A DNA stretch of 60,370 nt from Deltaproteobacteria bacterium (GTDB lineage Bacteria > Desulfobacterota > Binatia > UBA9968), in NCBI GenBank assembly GCA_016874755.1, contig VGTH01000032.1:1-60370 (forward strand), in the 5' to 3' direction. The translations under genes and the position numbers were made by a program. Below, piece by piece: positions 48,128 to 56,773 of the stretch. The notes beneath the pieces were generated by a model. It saw only the letters and a program-made list of their open reading frames with translations. It did not search any database and was not told where the DNA came from. Numbering within the stretch: the first letter of the stretch is position 1; each line of letters starts with the position of its first letter.

Positions 48128-49645
48128 ATGAGTTCCACACTCACCGTTCGTAGTCCCGCCACCGGCGAAAAACTCGCCGAGCTGCCGGTTGCGTCACGGG
48201 AATCTGTTACAGCCGCCGTGGAGCGCGCGCGGGCCGCGCAACTCCATTGGCAAGAAACGAGCTTTTCGGCGCGGGCCAAAATCATGCTCCGGCTGCGCGA
48301 TGTTTTGATCGACGAGCAGGAACGGCTCGCTGACATCGTCACCTCGGAAACCGGCAAGCCGCGCGGCGACGTTTACGGCAACGAACTTTTCTACGTCTGT
48401 GATGCCCTCGGTTTTTGGGCCCATCATGCCGAACAATTGCTGCGCACCGAGCGGCTGACGCCGCATTTAATGATGTTTCGCTCGAAGAAGGTCTATTCAG
48501 CCTATCTCCCGCTCGGGGTCGTCGGCATCATCAGCCCGTGGAACTTCCCCCTGGTGCTAACCGCCGGCGATGCTGCGCCTGCCTTGATGGCCGGCAACGC
48601 GGTTATCATTAAACCTTCGGAACTGACACCGCTAACGGCTTTGTTCGTCGCCGAACTCGCCGTCAAAGCAGGCCTGCCGGAAAACATCCTGCAAGTCGTG
48701 GCTGGCGCCGCCGAAACGGGCCAGGCATTGATCGACAGCGTCGACATGATTGCCTTTACCGGTAGCGTCGAAGTCGGCAAGGCCGTGATGCGCCGGGCGG
48801 CCGATCGCTTGATTCCAGTATCGCTTGAACTAGGCGGCAAAGACCCCTTGATTGTGCTCAAAGATGCTGACCTCGAACGCGCCGCCAACGCCACCGTGTG
48901 GGGCGCCCTAATGAATGGCGGCCAAGTTTGCACTTCGATCGAGCGGGTCTACGTCGAAGAACCGGTCTATCAGAGCTTTGTCGAAAGAGTCGTCGCCAAA
49001 GTGCGCGCCGTGCGCCAAGGCCCGAGCGCCGACGAGGTCGAGATCGGCAGCATGTCTTCCGCCGAGCAGTTCCAAAAAGTCTCGGCGCAAGTCGCGGATG
49101 CCATGGCCGCCGGCGCGAGAGCGCTCACCGGCGGGCAGGCCAATACGAAGCTCGGCGGCCTCTATTACGAGCCCACGGTGCTGGTGGATGTAAACCACAG
49201 CATGAGCGTAGTCCGCGACGAGACCTTTGGACCGGTCATTCCGATAATGCAAGTCCGCGATGCCGAAGAAGCGGTGCGGCTCGCCAATGATTCACCCTAC
49301 GGTTTAGATGTCTGCATTTTTTCCGGCGATAAGAACCGCGCGCAGCAATTGGCCAAACGGCTCAACACCGGCACGGTCTGTATCAACGATGCACTGGTCA
49401 ATTATATCATCCCCGACACGCCCATGGGCGGGGTCAAAGAGAGCGGTTTTAGCCGCCGCCACGGCGCCGAAGGCATCCGCAAATATTGCCGGCAGCAGTC
49501 CTTGGTCATCGACCGCGTTGGCCTGAAAGCCGAGTTCCCCTGGTTTCCCGCAAGCCACAAAAAAACCGAGCAGCTGCGCCGCATGATCAGCATTTTCTGG
49601 CGCTCCGGCTGGCGCAACAAGTTCAAGCTGCCGAAGGGCAACTAG
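48128..49645 (+). CDS. Aldehyde dehydrogenase
   Basis: A 505-residue ALDH with Rossmann block FTGSVEVGKAVM, Glu motif LELGGKDPLIV and the nucleophile Cys in GGQVCTSIERVYVE. The catalytic Asn motif is NFPLVLTAGDAAPALMAGN. The C-terminus has about 35 extra basic residues (HKKTEQLRRMISIFWRSGWR), probably an amphipathic tail that could touch a membrane. Together with the SDR this could convert an alcohol to an acid in two steps. Confidence 0.92.
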   Translation: MSSTLTVRSPATGEKLAELPVASRESVTAAVERARAAQLHWQETSFSARAKIMLRLRDVLIDEQERLADIVTSETGKPRGDVYGNELFYVCDALGFWAHHAEQLLRTERLTPHLMMFRSKKVYSAYLPLGVVGIISPWNFPLVLTAGDAAPALMAGNAVIIKPSELTPLTALFVAELAVKAGLPENILQVVAGAAETGQALIDSVDMIAFTGSVEVGKAVMRRAADRLIPVSLELGGKDPLIVLKDADLERAANATVWGALMNGGQVCTSIERVYVEEPVYQSFVERVVAKVRAVRQGPSADEVEIGSMSSAEQFQKVSAQVADAMAAGARALTGGQANTKLGGLYYEPTVLVDVNHSMSVVRDETFGPVIPIMQVRDAEEAVRLANDSPYGLDVCIFSGDKNRAQQLAKRLNTGTVCINDALVNYIIPDTPMGGVKESGFSRRHGAEGIRKYCRQQSLVIDRVGLKAEFPWFPASHKKTEQLRRMISIFWRSGWRNKFKLPKGN

Positions 49646-49744
49646 GGTTTGGTTTCGCGTTGAAACCGTCCGCTTGCAGTCGCAGTGGGATTCAACTAAG
49701 TAATTTGTTTATTAATAACTCAATTTACGCAGAGGTGAATCGGC

Positions 49745-51127
49745 ATGGCTAAAGACTTACCCAGTTTTATCGCGAAGGAAGGCGCTAACCGCGAAGGTTC
49801 GGTCATTCGCGAGAAGAATTTCATCGACGCGAACAATTACGAGACCGTCGCTTACTTAAAGCATCTCGACGTGCGCAACGAACCCAAGATGGTGCTGTTC
49901 GAGAACCTGCCCGCGCTCAACGGCCAGAAGTCGGATTTTCCGATGTTCTACAACCCGTGGGTTTCGCGCCAGTACATCGCCGACTCCCTCGACATGGGCG
50001 ACATCAAATCGCCCATGGAAGTAAGCCTTGAAGTCGCCAAGCTCGAGCAGCAGCAGGGCAAGCTGGAAATCATCCCCGCCGACAAAGCGCCGGTGAAGCA
50101 GGTGGTCCTGACCGGCGACAAAGCCGACCTGCGCGTCCTGCCCATGCCGATGCATCAGAAAGGCGACTCCGGGCCCTACCATACAATGACCTGTGCGATG
50201 AAGGGACTGAACGCCGACTTCTACGACATCACCTTCACCAAGAACAAATACCATGACCCAAAACACATGAGCTTCTCGGCGCACAAGCACCATCACCTGG
50301 AAGCGATGGCCTGCGAATATGAAGAGAAAAATCTGCGCGCTCCGGTGATCGTCATCTTGGGCCACCACCCAGCGTTTTATCTGTCGTCCTGCGCCATGAC
50401 CGCCATGGGCAACAACGACTACATGACGGCCTCGGCATTCTTAAAAGAACCGCTGCGCCTGACGCCGTCGACTACGTGGGGCGAGAAGTTCATGGTGCCG
50501 GCCGACGCCGAGGTTATCATCGAAGGCGAGATTCTCCCCGGCGTGCGCAAGGAGCAGAACCCCTTTGGCGAGATCCTGGGCTACGCTCAACCCAAAATGG
50601 ACGTGCCGGTCATCGAAGTCACGGCAATCACGCATCGCCGCGGCGGCATCGTTGAAGACTTCTGGCCCGGCCACATGGATCATTGGAATTTGGGCAGCGT
50701 GCCGAAAGAAGGCAGCACCTACAATGTGATCAAGAAAAACGTCCCGGGCATCACCGGCATCCATCTCGCTGCCTCGGGCTGCGGCCGCTGCATCTGCTAC
50801 ATCTCGATCAAGAAGGAATTCGAGAACGAGCCCAACAAAGCCGGCATGCAGGCCTTTGTCGAAATGCCCAATTTGAAACTGGCTGTCGTCGTCGACGAAG
50901 ATATTGACGTGTTCAACGAGCGCGAAGTGATGTGGGCGGTGGCAACCCGTGTCCACTGGGACAAGGACATCGAGATCATCCGCGAAGTGCAAAGCTTCCG
51001 CGGCTGGTTGGGCGACACGGTGGCGATCATCGACGCGACGATCCCACTGCGTATGAAAAAAGAGTGGCCGATCCGCAATGAAGTCGAACCTGCGGCGTTC
51101 GAGCGGATGGCAAAGTTCTTCAAATAG
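49745..51127 (+). CDS. UbiD-family decarboxylase
   Basis: A 460-residue UbiD-type enzyme with NPFGEILGYAQP and VVDEDIDVFNEREVMWAVATR, typical of the prenylated-FMN binding and active-site region. Family members decarboxylate or carboxylate aromatic and unsaturated acids. No UbiX-type flavin prenyltransferase is nearby, so cofactor supply must come from elsewhere. The ATG at 49745 follows GAGGTG. It lies 100 bases after the ALDH gene, and an SDR-ALDH-UbiD order suggests a degradation path for an aromatic or branched substrate. Confidence 0.9.
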   Translation: MAKDLPSFIAKEGANREGSVIREKNFIDANNYETVAYLKHLDVRNEPKMVLFENLPALNGQKSDFPMFYNPWVSRQYIADSLDMGDIKSPMEVSLEVAKLEQQQGKLEIIPADKAPVKQVVLTGDKADLRVLPMPMHQKGDSGPYHTMTCAMKGLNADFYDITFTKNKYHDPKHMSFSAHKHHHLEAMACEYEEKNLRAPVIVILGHHPAFYLSSCAMTAMGNNDYMTASAFLKEPLRLTPSTTWGEKFMVPADAEVIIEGEILPGVRKEQNPFGEILGYAQPKMDVPVIEVTAITHRRGGIVEDFWPGHMDHWNLGSVPKEGSTYNVIKKNVPGITGIHLAASGCGRCICYISIKKEFENEPNKAGMQAFVEMPNLKLAVVVDEDIDVFNEREVMWAVATRVHWDKDIEIIREVQSFRGWLGDTVAIIDATIPLRMKKEWPIRNEVEPAAFERMAKFFK

Positions 51128-51133
51128 AAAAAG

Positions 51134-51227
51134 GATTGGAGTGATGGGGGTATTGGAATACTGGGGTGCTGGCTAAGCCTCCGGACCCATCGCTCCATTG
51201 CTCCACCACTCCAATGCCCCAATTCCG
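51134..51227. repeat. Imperfect TTGGAGTG-type palindrome
   Basis: The left part (TTGGAGTGATGGGGG and ATTGGAATACTGGGG) faces a right part (CACTCCAATGCCCC and AATTCC), all in the spacer before the selenoprotein gene. One copy in the window. Confidence 0.45.
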
Positions 51228-51235
51228 GAGGTGCC

Positions 51236-51583
51236 ATGGCCGAAAAGATCCGCTTCATCTACAAAGCCACTTGAACCACTTGCCGAAAAGCAAGAAGTTT
51301 CTTGCAAGCGAAAAAAGTGGATTTTGAAGAAAGAGAATACGGCAAAAATCCATTCACTGAAAAAGAGCTGCGCGAAATCATCGGCGACGATCCCATTGGG
51401 CCGTTTCTCAGCACGCGCACGCCGCTCTACAAAGAAAAGAACATGAAGCTGAAGCCGCCGTCAAAAGACGAAGCGATCAAGCTCATGCTGAAGGATCCGA
51501 ACCTGCTCAAACGGCCGGTGATTATCAAAGGCAAGAGAAAACTGACCGGCTTCAACGAAGCTGAAGTGAAAGAATTGCTATAG
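51236..51583 (+). CDS. ArsC/Spx-like thioredoxin-fold protein with in-frame TGA (probable selenocysteine)
   Basis: ATG 51236 (GGAGG four bases upstream) opens a 115-residue ArsC/Spx-family protein. Codons 1-12 read [12 protein letters not shown], codon 13 is TGA (51272-51274), and the frame goes on [15 protein letters not shown] to the stop at 51583. Spx and similar proteins have CxxC here, so TGA takes the place of the first Cys, giving a UxxC redox pair (U13, C16). The rest is normal: [13 protein letters not shown], and [10 protein letters not shown] with the conserved Arg-Pro. A SECIS-type hairpin follows. The enzyme could be a reductase of arsenate, or a thiol-disulfide switch. Confidence 0.75.
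51272..51320 (+). ncRNA. Candidate bacterial SECIS element
   Basis: Just after the TGA (51272-51274), CCACTT (51276-51281) pairs with AAGTGG (51315-51320), and an upper stem GCAAGA/TCTTGC (51290-51295 and 51300-51305) closes the loop AGTT. The loop G is 22 bases after TGA, inside the usual 16-37 range, and is followed by U, as SelB-binding hairpins prefer. Confidence 0.65.
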
Positions 51584-51621
51584 ACGCTTGGGTCCAGCGG
51601 ATTTGTGAGAAACAGTTTTCG

Positions 51622-52491
51622 ATGGCAGAAGAAACACTTTCAGGGCTGAAATTATTCAACCGCGGCAAAGTCCGCGACATTTACGATCTCGGCGACAAAT
51701 TACTGCTCGTCGCCAGCGATCGCATCTCGGCCTTCGACGTGATTCTGCCGACGCTGATTCCGGACAAAGGCAAAATTCTCACGCAGCTTTCGCTCTATTG
51801 GTTCGGCGTGATGCAAGACATCGTGCCGCATCATCTGATCAGCGCCAACGTCGACGATTTCCCCGCCGCCTGCCAGCCGCACCGCGCCAAACTCGAAGGC
51901 CGCACCATGCTGGTCAAGAAAAGCCACCCGGCGCCGGTGGAATGCGTCGTGCGCGGCTATCTAGTCGGCTCGGGCTGGAAGGACTACCAGAAAACCGGTG
52001 CGGTGTGTGGCATCGAATTGCCCAAGGGGCTGGTCGAAGCCGCGCGCTTGGACCAACCTATCTTCACGCCATCGACCAAAGCCCCGATCGGTGAGCACGA
52101 CATCAACATCAGCTTTGATGAAATGGCAGCGAAGATCGGCAACAAACTAGCCACCAAGTTGCGCGACGCCACGATCGCGATCTATAGCCGCGCGCGAGCA
52201 ATGGCCGAAAAAAAAGGCATCGTCATCGCCGACACCAAATTCGAGTTCGGCATGGAGGGCGATGACATCATGCTAATCGACGAGGTCCTCACCCCCGACT
52301 CGTCGCGCTTCTGGCCCATGGATGGCTACAAACCCGGCCAAACCCCCGACAGCTTCGACAAACAATACGTGCGCGATTATCTCTTAAAGCTTCCCTGGGA
52401 CATGAAATCCCCCCCGCCGGCGTTGCCGCCGGAAGTCGTCAAGAAGACCCAAGACAAATACGCCGAAGCGCTGCGCCGGCTGACGACTTGA
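51622..52491 (+). CDS. purC: SAICAR synthetase
   Basis: The 289-residue PurC shows [47 protein letters not shown] and [14 protein letters not shown], and the [10 protein letters not shown] block that binds aspartate. It joins aspartate to CAIR in purine synthesis. It is of the longer, monofunctional type seen in many Gram-negatives and yeast. It follows the ArsC/Spx-like gene after 38 bases; co-transcription is possible, and its end is marked by the terminator at 52572-52599. Confidence 0.96.
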   Translation: MAEETLSGLKLFNRGKVRDIYDLGDKLLLVASDRISAFDVILPTLIPDKGKILTQLSLYWFGVMQDIVPHHLISANVDDFPAACQPHRAKLEGRTMLVKKSHPAPVECVVRGYLVGSGWKDYQKTGAVCGIELPKGLVEAARLDQPIFTPSTKAPIGEHDINISFDEMAAKIGNKLATKLRDATIAIYSRARAMAEKKGIVIADTKFEFGMEGDDIMLIDEVLTPDSSRFWPMDGYKPGQTPDSFDKQYVRDYLLKLPWDMKSPPPALPPEVVKKTQDKYAEALRRLTT

Positions 52492-52571
52492 CTAGCTACT
52501 AGCTTCCGTAAACCCGCTGACTCTCAAGAATTTTCACAACGGCGGAAGCGAATCAAAGTCCCCAGAAAGCG

Positions 52572-52599
52572 AAAACCCCTTGATTTCTCAAGGGGTTTT
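52572..52599. terminator. Bidirectional Rho-independent terminator
   Basis: AAAACCCCTTG (52572-52582) and CAAGGGGTTTT (52589-52599) form an 11-bp stem with loop ATTTCT. It can end purC (plus) and tRNA-Gly (minus), since both sides end in T-rich strands. Confidence 0.8.
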
Positions 52600-52602
52600 A
52601 AG

Positions 52603-52679
52603 TGGAGCGGGTGATCGGGGTCGAACCGACGACCTTATGCTTGGCAAGCATACGCTCTAGCCAACTGAGCTACACCCGC
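52603..52679 (-). tRNA. tRNA-Gly(GCC)
   Basis: On the minus strand: acceptor GCGGGTG, D-arm TAGCTCAGTTGGCTAGAGC, anticodon loop TTGCCAA (GCC), T-arm GTCGGTTCGACCCCGAT, acceptor CACCCGC, then T and encoded CCA. All arms pair normally. Confidence 0.95.
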
Positions 52680-52724
52680 ATGTCAATAAGAGGTACCTGA
52701 AGCGGAGCGTTTTGTCAATTTAGT

Positions 52725-53291
52725 TCAGCGTGCCCGCGCCAGGCGCAGACGAAAAAATTGCACATGATAGCCGATGCCGGACCAGACGGCCAAGATGGCG
52801 GACAAGATGCAGAAGTAGAGTCCCGCGACGAAAAAATCAAAACCCCAATATTCATAGTGAACCAAGAATCCGACGACAGCGAATGCTTGCAAGATGAATT
52901 TGTATTTGCCGAGAGTCTCCGCTTGCATGACAATTCCTTCCGTCAGTGCAATGCCGCGGACCACAGTCACGGCGGTTTCTCGGGCTAGAATTATCACCAC
53001 AAGCCACGCTGGCACGCTGGGCTCATTGGGGCGATCCATCGCGGCAAGCATGACCAGCGCGGAGGCCACCATCAATTTGTCTGCCAAGGGATCAAGGATC
53101 TTGCCAACGTCTGAAACGCTGCGGTTGCGCCGCGCCAGATAGCCATCTAGGTAATCGGTGATCGACCCCAGGATAAAGAGCACGGCAGCAAGTAGACCTG
53201 ACGTCCGATCGCTGAAGGTCAGCAGATAAACCAGGACCGGGATAATCAGAATTCTAACCAGGCTAAGAAAATTGGGGAGCGTCCAGACCAT
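52725..53291 (-). CDS. pgsA: CDP-diacylglycerol--glycerol-3-phosphate 3-phosphatidyltransferase
   Basis: The 188-residue membrane enzyme has the CDP-alcohol phosphotransferase motif with D, DG, AR, G, D and D in order (TDYLDGYLARR then GKILDPLADKLM) and four hydrophobic segments. It makes phosphatidylglycerol phosphate. ATG 53291 starts MVWTLPNFLSLVRIL, the usual PgsA N-terminus; the longer frame upstream has no homology. It lies 34 bases after the lytic transglycosylase gene. Confidence 0.92.
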   Translation of the reverse strand: MVWTLPNFLSLVRILIIPVLVYLLTFSDRTSGLLAAVLFILGSITDYLDGYLARRNRSVSDVGKILDPLADKLMVASALVMLAAMDRPNEPSVPAWLVVIILARETAVTVVRGIALTEGIVMQAETLGKYKFILQAFAVVGFLVHYEYWGFDFFVAGLYFCILSAILAVWSGIGYHVQFFRLRLARAR

Positions 53292-53325
53292 GGACTTGCT
53301 GCAATTATCTTGGCGAGAAACCGCG

Positions 53326-53949
53326 CTACCGCTGTGCTTTTTGGAGCAGTTGCCAGCCGCGAGTCCGGTATTGATCCCAATATTGTAGGACGCGGCGGAC
53401 ATATTCGCGCGTCTCGGCGTAAGGTGGAATGCCGCCATGCTTATCGACCGCGCCGCTACCGGCATTGTACGCCGCCAGTGACAGCGATACATGGCCTTGG
53501 TGGCGGGCCAGTAACATTTTGAGATAGCGCACGCCGCCATCCACGTTGTGGTAAGGATCGTAGGGCTCGAAAACATTCAACAACCGCGCCGTGTCGGGCA
53601 TGAGCTGCATGAGCCCCATTGCGCCTTTGTGCGACCGAGCGTTGGAATTGAAGCCCGATTCCGCTCTGATCACCGCGCGAATCAAGTCGGCATCCAAGCT
53701 GTGCCGGCCGGAGGCGTTTTGAATGAGATCTTCATAGTTGCTGCCCGAATTGACGATGGCAGAACTCGGCCCATAAGTCGTGCTGGTTTCGCGGATGACG
53801 CGACGAAAGCCGGCATGGGTCGGCGCGTTGGTAAAATGAACAATGCCATCTTTGTCCTGGTACATGTACACATCCGCCCGAGCCCTTGTTGGCGCCAGAA
53901 GGACCGCAAAAGCCAGGAATGCTACCAAAATTGACGTGCGCGTTTTCAT
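53326..53949 (-). CDS. Lytic transglycosylase (SLT) with DUF4124-like N-terminus
   Basis: About 207 residues. A signal peptide (1-26, cut ARA-D) is followed by a short DUF4124-like domain (VYMYQDKDGIVHFTNAPTH), then the SLT domain: AVIRAESGFN with the catalytic Glu, KGAMGLMQLMP, and LAAYNAGSGAV. It cleaves peptidoglycan glycan strands to 1,6-anhydro ends in the periplasm. ATG 53949 is chosen, though GTG 53958 is possible. Confidence 0.92.
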   Translation of the reverse strand: MKTRTSILVAFLAFAVLLAPTRARADVYMYQDKDGIVHFTNAPTHAGFRRVIRETSTTYGPSSAIVNSGSNYEDLIQNASGRHSLDADLIRAVIRAESGFNSNARSHKGAMGLMQLMPDTARLLNVFEPYDPYHNVDGGVRYLKMLLARHQGHVSLSLAAYNAGSGAVDKHGGIPPYAETREYVRRVLQYWDQYRTRGWQLLQKAQR

Positions 53950-54054
53950 CGGAACCACTCAAAAATCTCGCTCAGGATAAACGCCCAAGTTTCCTCTGTC
54001 AATCAACAAATCGGCGTTCGGAAGCCCCTGCTTTACGGCCTTTTCAGGCCTCTA

Positions 54055-54489
54055 CTAACGCTGATAGACCAGCCCATTAGCGCTGGCGAGCTTGCTTACT
54101 AATGCCAAGTCACCGTCGAGAAAATCATAGCTATTCAGCTCGCTAAACTTCGCCCATGTAATCTGTTCAAAGGCGAGATTTGCGATCTCACCCCTAAATC
54201 CGCTGACTGCAAAAAAACGCAACTGCACTTCGACGATCTCCGCGTAGACGTGATTATAACTGTACATTTCATTGGCACCGTCGATCTCAATACCGAGCTC
54301 TTCTTTGAGCTCCCGCGACAGTGCCGCGTAGGGTTCTTCGGCTAGCTCCACCTTGCCACCCGGGAACTCCCACTTGAGCGGAAACCGCCCCTTGGCGCTG
54401 CGCTGGCAGACCAGCACGCAATCATCCTTAGAGATCAACCCCGCGACGACGTGAATTTTTTTCAGCGGGCTCATTTCCATTGATTGCAT
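54055..54489 (-). CDS. MutT-type Nudix hydrolase
   Basis: The 144-residue protein has the full Nudix box GGKVELAEEP through RELKEELGI (GX5EX7REUXEEXGU, U hydrophobic) after VVAGLISKDDCVLVCQRS. It should hydrolyse oxidised nucleoside triphosphates such as 8-oxo-dGTP, which prevents mutation. Start ATG 54489 sits only a few bases from the tRNA-Arg fragment, whose DNA forms its upstream region. MutT or a related pyrophosphatase of dCTP type are both possible. Confidence 0.9.
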   Translation of the reverse strand: MQSMEMSPLKKIHVVAGLISKDDCVLVCQRSAKGRFPLKWEFPGGKVELAEEPYAALSRELKEELGIEIDGANEMYSYNHVYAEIVEVQLRFFAVSGFRGEIANLAFEQITWAKFSELNSYDFLDGDLALVSKLASANGLVYQR

Positions 54490-54492
54490 GAG

Positions 54493-54535
54493 CGCGCCCG
54501 GAGGGATTCGAACCCCCAGCCCTCAGATCCGAAGT
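54493..54535 (-). pseudogene. 3' half of a tRNA-Arg(TCG) gene, possible att relic
   Basis: On the minus strand the sequence reads ACTTCGGATCTGAGGGC, then the T-arm GGGGGTTCGAATCCCTC and acceptor CGGGCGC with discriminator G. The anticodon loop CTTCGGA (TCG) is nearly whole, but the D-arm and 5' acceptor are absent. A 3' tRNA end without its 5' half is what an integrative element leaves as its far attachment site. Confidence 0.65.
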
Positions 54536-55272
54536 TCACGTCGCCCCCGAGCGGCAGCAACCAAGGTGTAAATTATTCAACGACTTACGTCAATAATCCA
54601 ACGCTATTTCCATCTGGTTTGCTGCTGTTTTCGGCTATTTTGGAAACATGAATGGAAACAAATCTAAGGCGCCAAATCTGATACTTCTCACCGCCTCCGG
54701 TACACAAGCAAAACTACGCAAGGGCCGTACCGCGTCAAGCATCTTTTGCAAAGCATTAGTTTTCAAGTGCCAATCTGGAATCGAGGCTCTCTATTTCATC
54801 AGCCGAAAGACGCGTTCCGGGATCATTGGCAACGCCTGCGCTACAGCACCCAAGCTTGGCGTAAGGCTGCGGCAATGGCGGGCACCAGTTGCCGATGCCG
54901 AACACAACCGAGCCTTAATCCGGCCCGTAACATCTAAGCGGATGCATGGCACGACCGACGTCGGCGGCTGATAGGTAACTCAAGAGCCGGATGCTGCCGA
55001 CTTCGGGATCGACGGCACCGCTCGCTCGGATTCCTGCCGAGCGGCGCTCCAAAGAACCGTTCGCGCGCATCCCAAGCGTTCTCAGGTTCGGGCCAACCGC
55101 GCGACGGTGGATGTTCTCATCGAGCAGATAAGGGATTGGCCTCTAGCCGGGTCCCGCGATAAAGCTCCGCGCATAGAAAAGTTCATTTACAATGCCGATA
55201 CGGCGCTGCGCTTGGAATTTGCCAAAGCCGTTGGATTCGATACTCCTCAGCTCGACGCAGGGCTATTCATTC
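54536..55272. other. Gene-poor stretch beside the tRNA fragment
   Basis: Frames here are short and match no family I recognise. One of them holds AFRDHWQRLR, which could be a scrap of an integrase, but this is weak. I see no intact gene in these 737 bases. Together with the tRNA fragment it suggests the decayed remains of an integrated element. Confidence 0.4.
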
Positions 55273-56514
55273 TCATCTTTTCGCCACTTCTTCTTTCCTG
55301 CGATTGCAAACATTTAACGCCGCCATGGCGTAGACCTTGGTGCAGTTGACCATGTTGGTGATGCCGACACCGCGGCGCACGCCGGTCGGCGAATCCCACT
55401 CTGCGCCCGCCTTGGTTTCCGTCGGATCGACCAGGTGGGTACCGAAACCGGGGCCGTAGGTGATCGCCGGAACACCGTATTGCGCGATGCGCGAGCCATC
55501 GCTGGTGATACCGTAGCGGATCGGCTTGGCGTAGGGCACCGGGGCGCCAAAGACTTTTTTGTGCGAACTCTCCATAATTTTGACCAAGGGCTCGCTCTTG
55601 GAAATCTCGTAACCGGGGGTCGTCAGATAAAGCTCGACGCGATAGCCTAGAATATCGCTTTCACGCTTGGCGACTTTCTCGACCACGGCTTCGATATCGC
55701 GCTTGATCGCCAGCGGCACCGCGCCTGGCAGCATTTTCACAATCACGAAAATGTCGGTGGTTGGCCGCGTGCCTGGTTTAAATGCGTTGCCGCCGTCAAT
55801 AGCCCCTATTTGCACGGTGGGCAGCATGAACTTGTGCGGGTTCTTGCGTTGATACTCCTTCTCCCATTCCTGAATCGCCTGCGCGACTTTGCACGCGGCG
55901 AGGACGAACTTGGTTGCTTTGCCATCGACGCTGACGCGCGCCCAGAGCAGGCCCGAGTTGCCGATTTGCAGCTGCAGGCCGGTCGGCTCGCCGATGATGC
56001 ACATGTCGGCCATGACGCCGTGGTCCATCAAGTAGCGCGCGCCCACGCCGGCGCCGCGATACTCTTTACCATGAAAGCGGCCGATCTGGGCCTTTTCGAT
56101 TTCACCGACCACGCCGGAGATAATCAGATCGCCTTTGAGTCTCACTCCGGCTTTCTGTAGAGCCGAAACGGCTTCAATGTAACAGGGAAAGGCCGCCTTC
56201 ATATTGACCAGGCCGCGGCCGTAAATGCGATCCTCATCGACTACCGTCTCCTGCGGCGCGTCGAAGTGATCCATATGAGCGTTGAACATCAACGTTGCGC
56301 CGCCACCTTTGCCTTTGAGCCGGCCGATTACGTTGGGGCGCCCGTCTTCGACATACTGATACTCAACATCCATGCCCAGCTTTTCGAATTCACCGCCCAA
56401 ATAACGCGCGACGTTCTCTTCGCTGCCGGTGATGCTGACGGTGTTGGCGAGGTTGCACGCCAACTCAACAATCCGCTCACGATCGACCTGTTCCAACACT
56501 TCTGCTTCCATCAA
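55273..56514 (-). CDS. M20-family metallohydrolase (ArgE/DapE-like) with unusual metal site
   Basis: The 413-residue protein has the M20 fold: FNAHMDHFDA (first metal His and Asp), a GRGLVNMKA block, GVVGEIEKAQIG, CIIGEPTG, a dimerisation domain, and the late GPGFGTHLVDPTE with its His. Two key spots differ from the family: the bridging Asp of GRGxxDxKG is Asn, and the second Glu of the EE pair is Ile. Family members remove acyl groups from amino acids or cut dipeptides. Activity of this one is uncertain; if active the metal site must differ. It is monocistronic. Confidence 0.85.
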   Translation of the reverse strand: MMEAEVLEQVDRERIVELACNLANTVSITGSEENVARYLGGEFEKLGMDVEYQYVEDGRPNVIGRLKGKGGGATLMFNAHMDHFDAPQETVVDEDRIYGRGLVNMKAAFPCYIEAVSALQKAGVRLKGDLIISGVVGEIEKAQIGRFHGKEYRGAGVGARYLMDHGVMADMCIIGEPTGLQLQIGNSGLLWARVSVDGKATKFVLAACKVAQAIQEWEKEYQRKNPHKFMLPTVQIGAIDGGNAFKPGTRPTTDIFVIVKMLPGAVPLAIKRDIEAVVEKVAKRESDILGYRVELYLTTPGYEISKSEPLVKIMESSHKKVFGAPVPYAKPIRYGITSDGSRIAQYGVPAITYGPGFGTHLVDPTETKAGAEWDSPTGVRRGVGITNMVNCTKVYAMAALNVCNRRKEEVAKR

Positions 56515-56746
56515 AGCCCCCTTTCATACCCGGATTTTCAAAATTATCTTTCTATGTCTATCACGCCGTTACAGATGACCTCAACAGGCTCGCCTTACCT
56601 ACGCAGAGTCTGACTTGACAAGTAAATACTTGCGCACGGCGAGTCCGAGGTTTGATTTGTCTGGCTCCTTGCTCCCTGCCCATAGTATGGGGCGGGGATT
56701 GGTTGAATTTCGTTACCTCCAACGGTTATATTGCTGGTACAGAATT

Positions 56747-56765
56747 TTTTTTGTGGGGGGGGGGG
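56747..56765 (+). other. T8-GT-G9 homopolymer tract before the amidohydrolase start
   Basis: Eight T (56747-56754), then GT, then nine G (56757-56765) end eight bases before ATG 56774. The G-run lies where a ribosome site would be. Such tracts slip during replication and could change promoter or ribosome-site spacing. Confidence 0.5.
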
Positions 56766-56773
56766 ACTTTACC

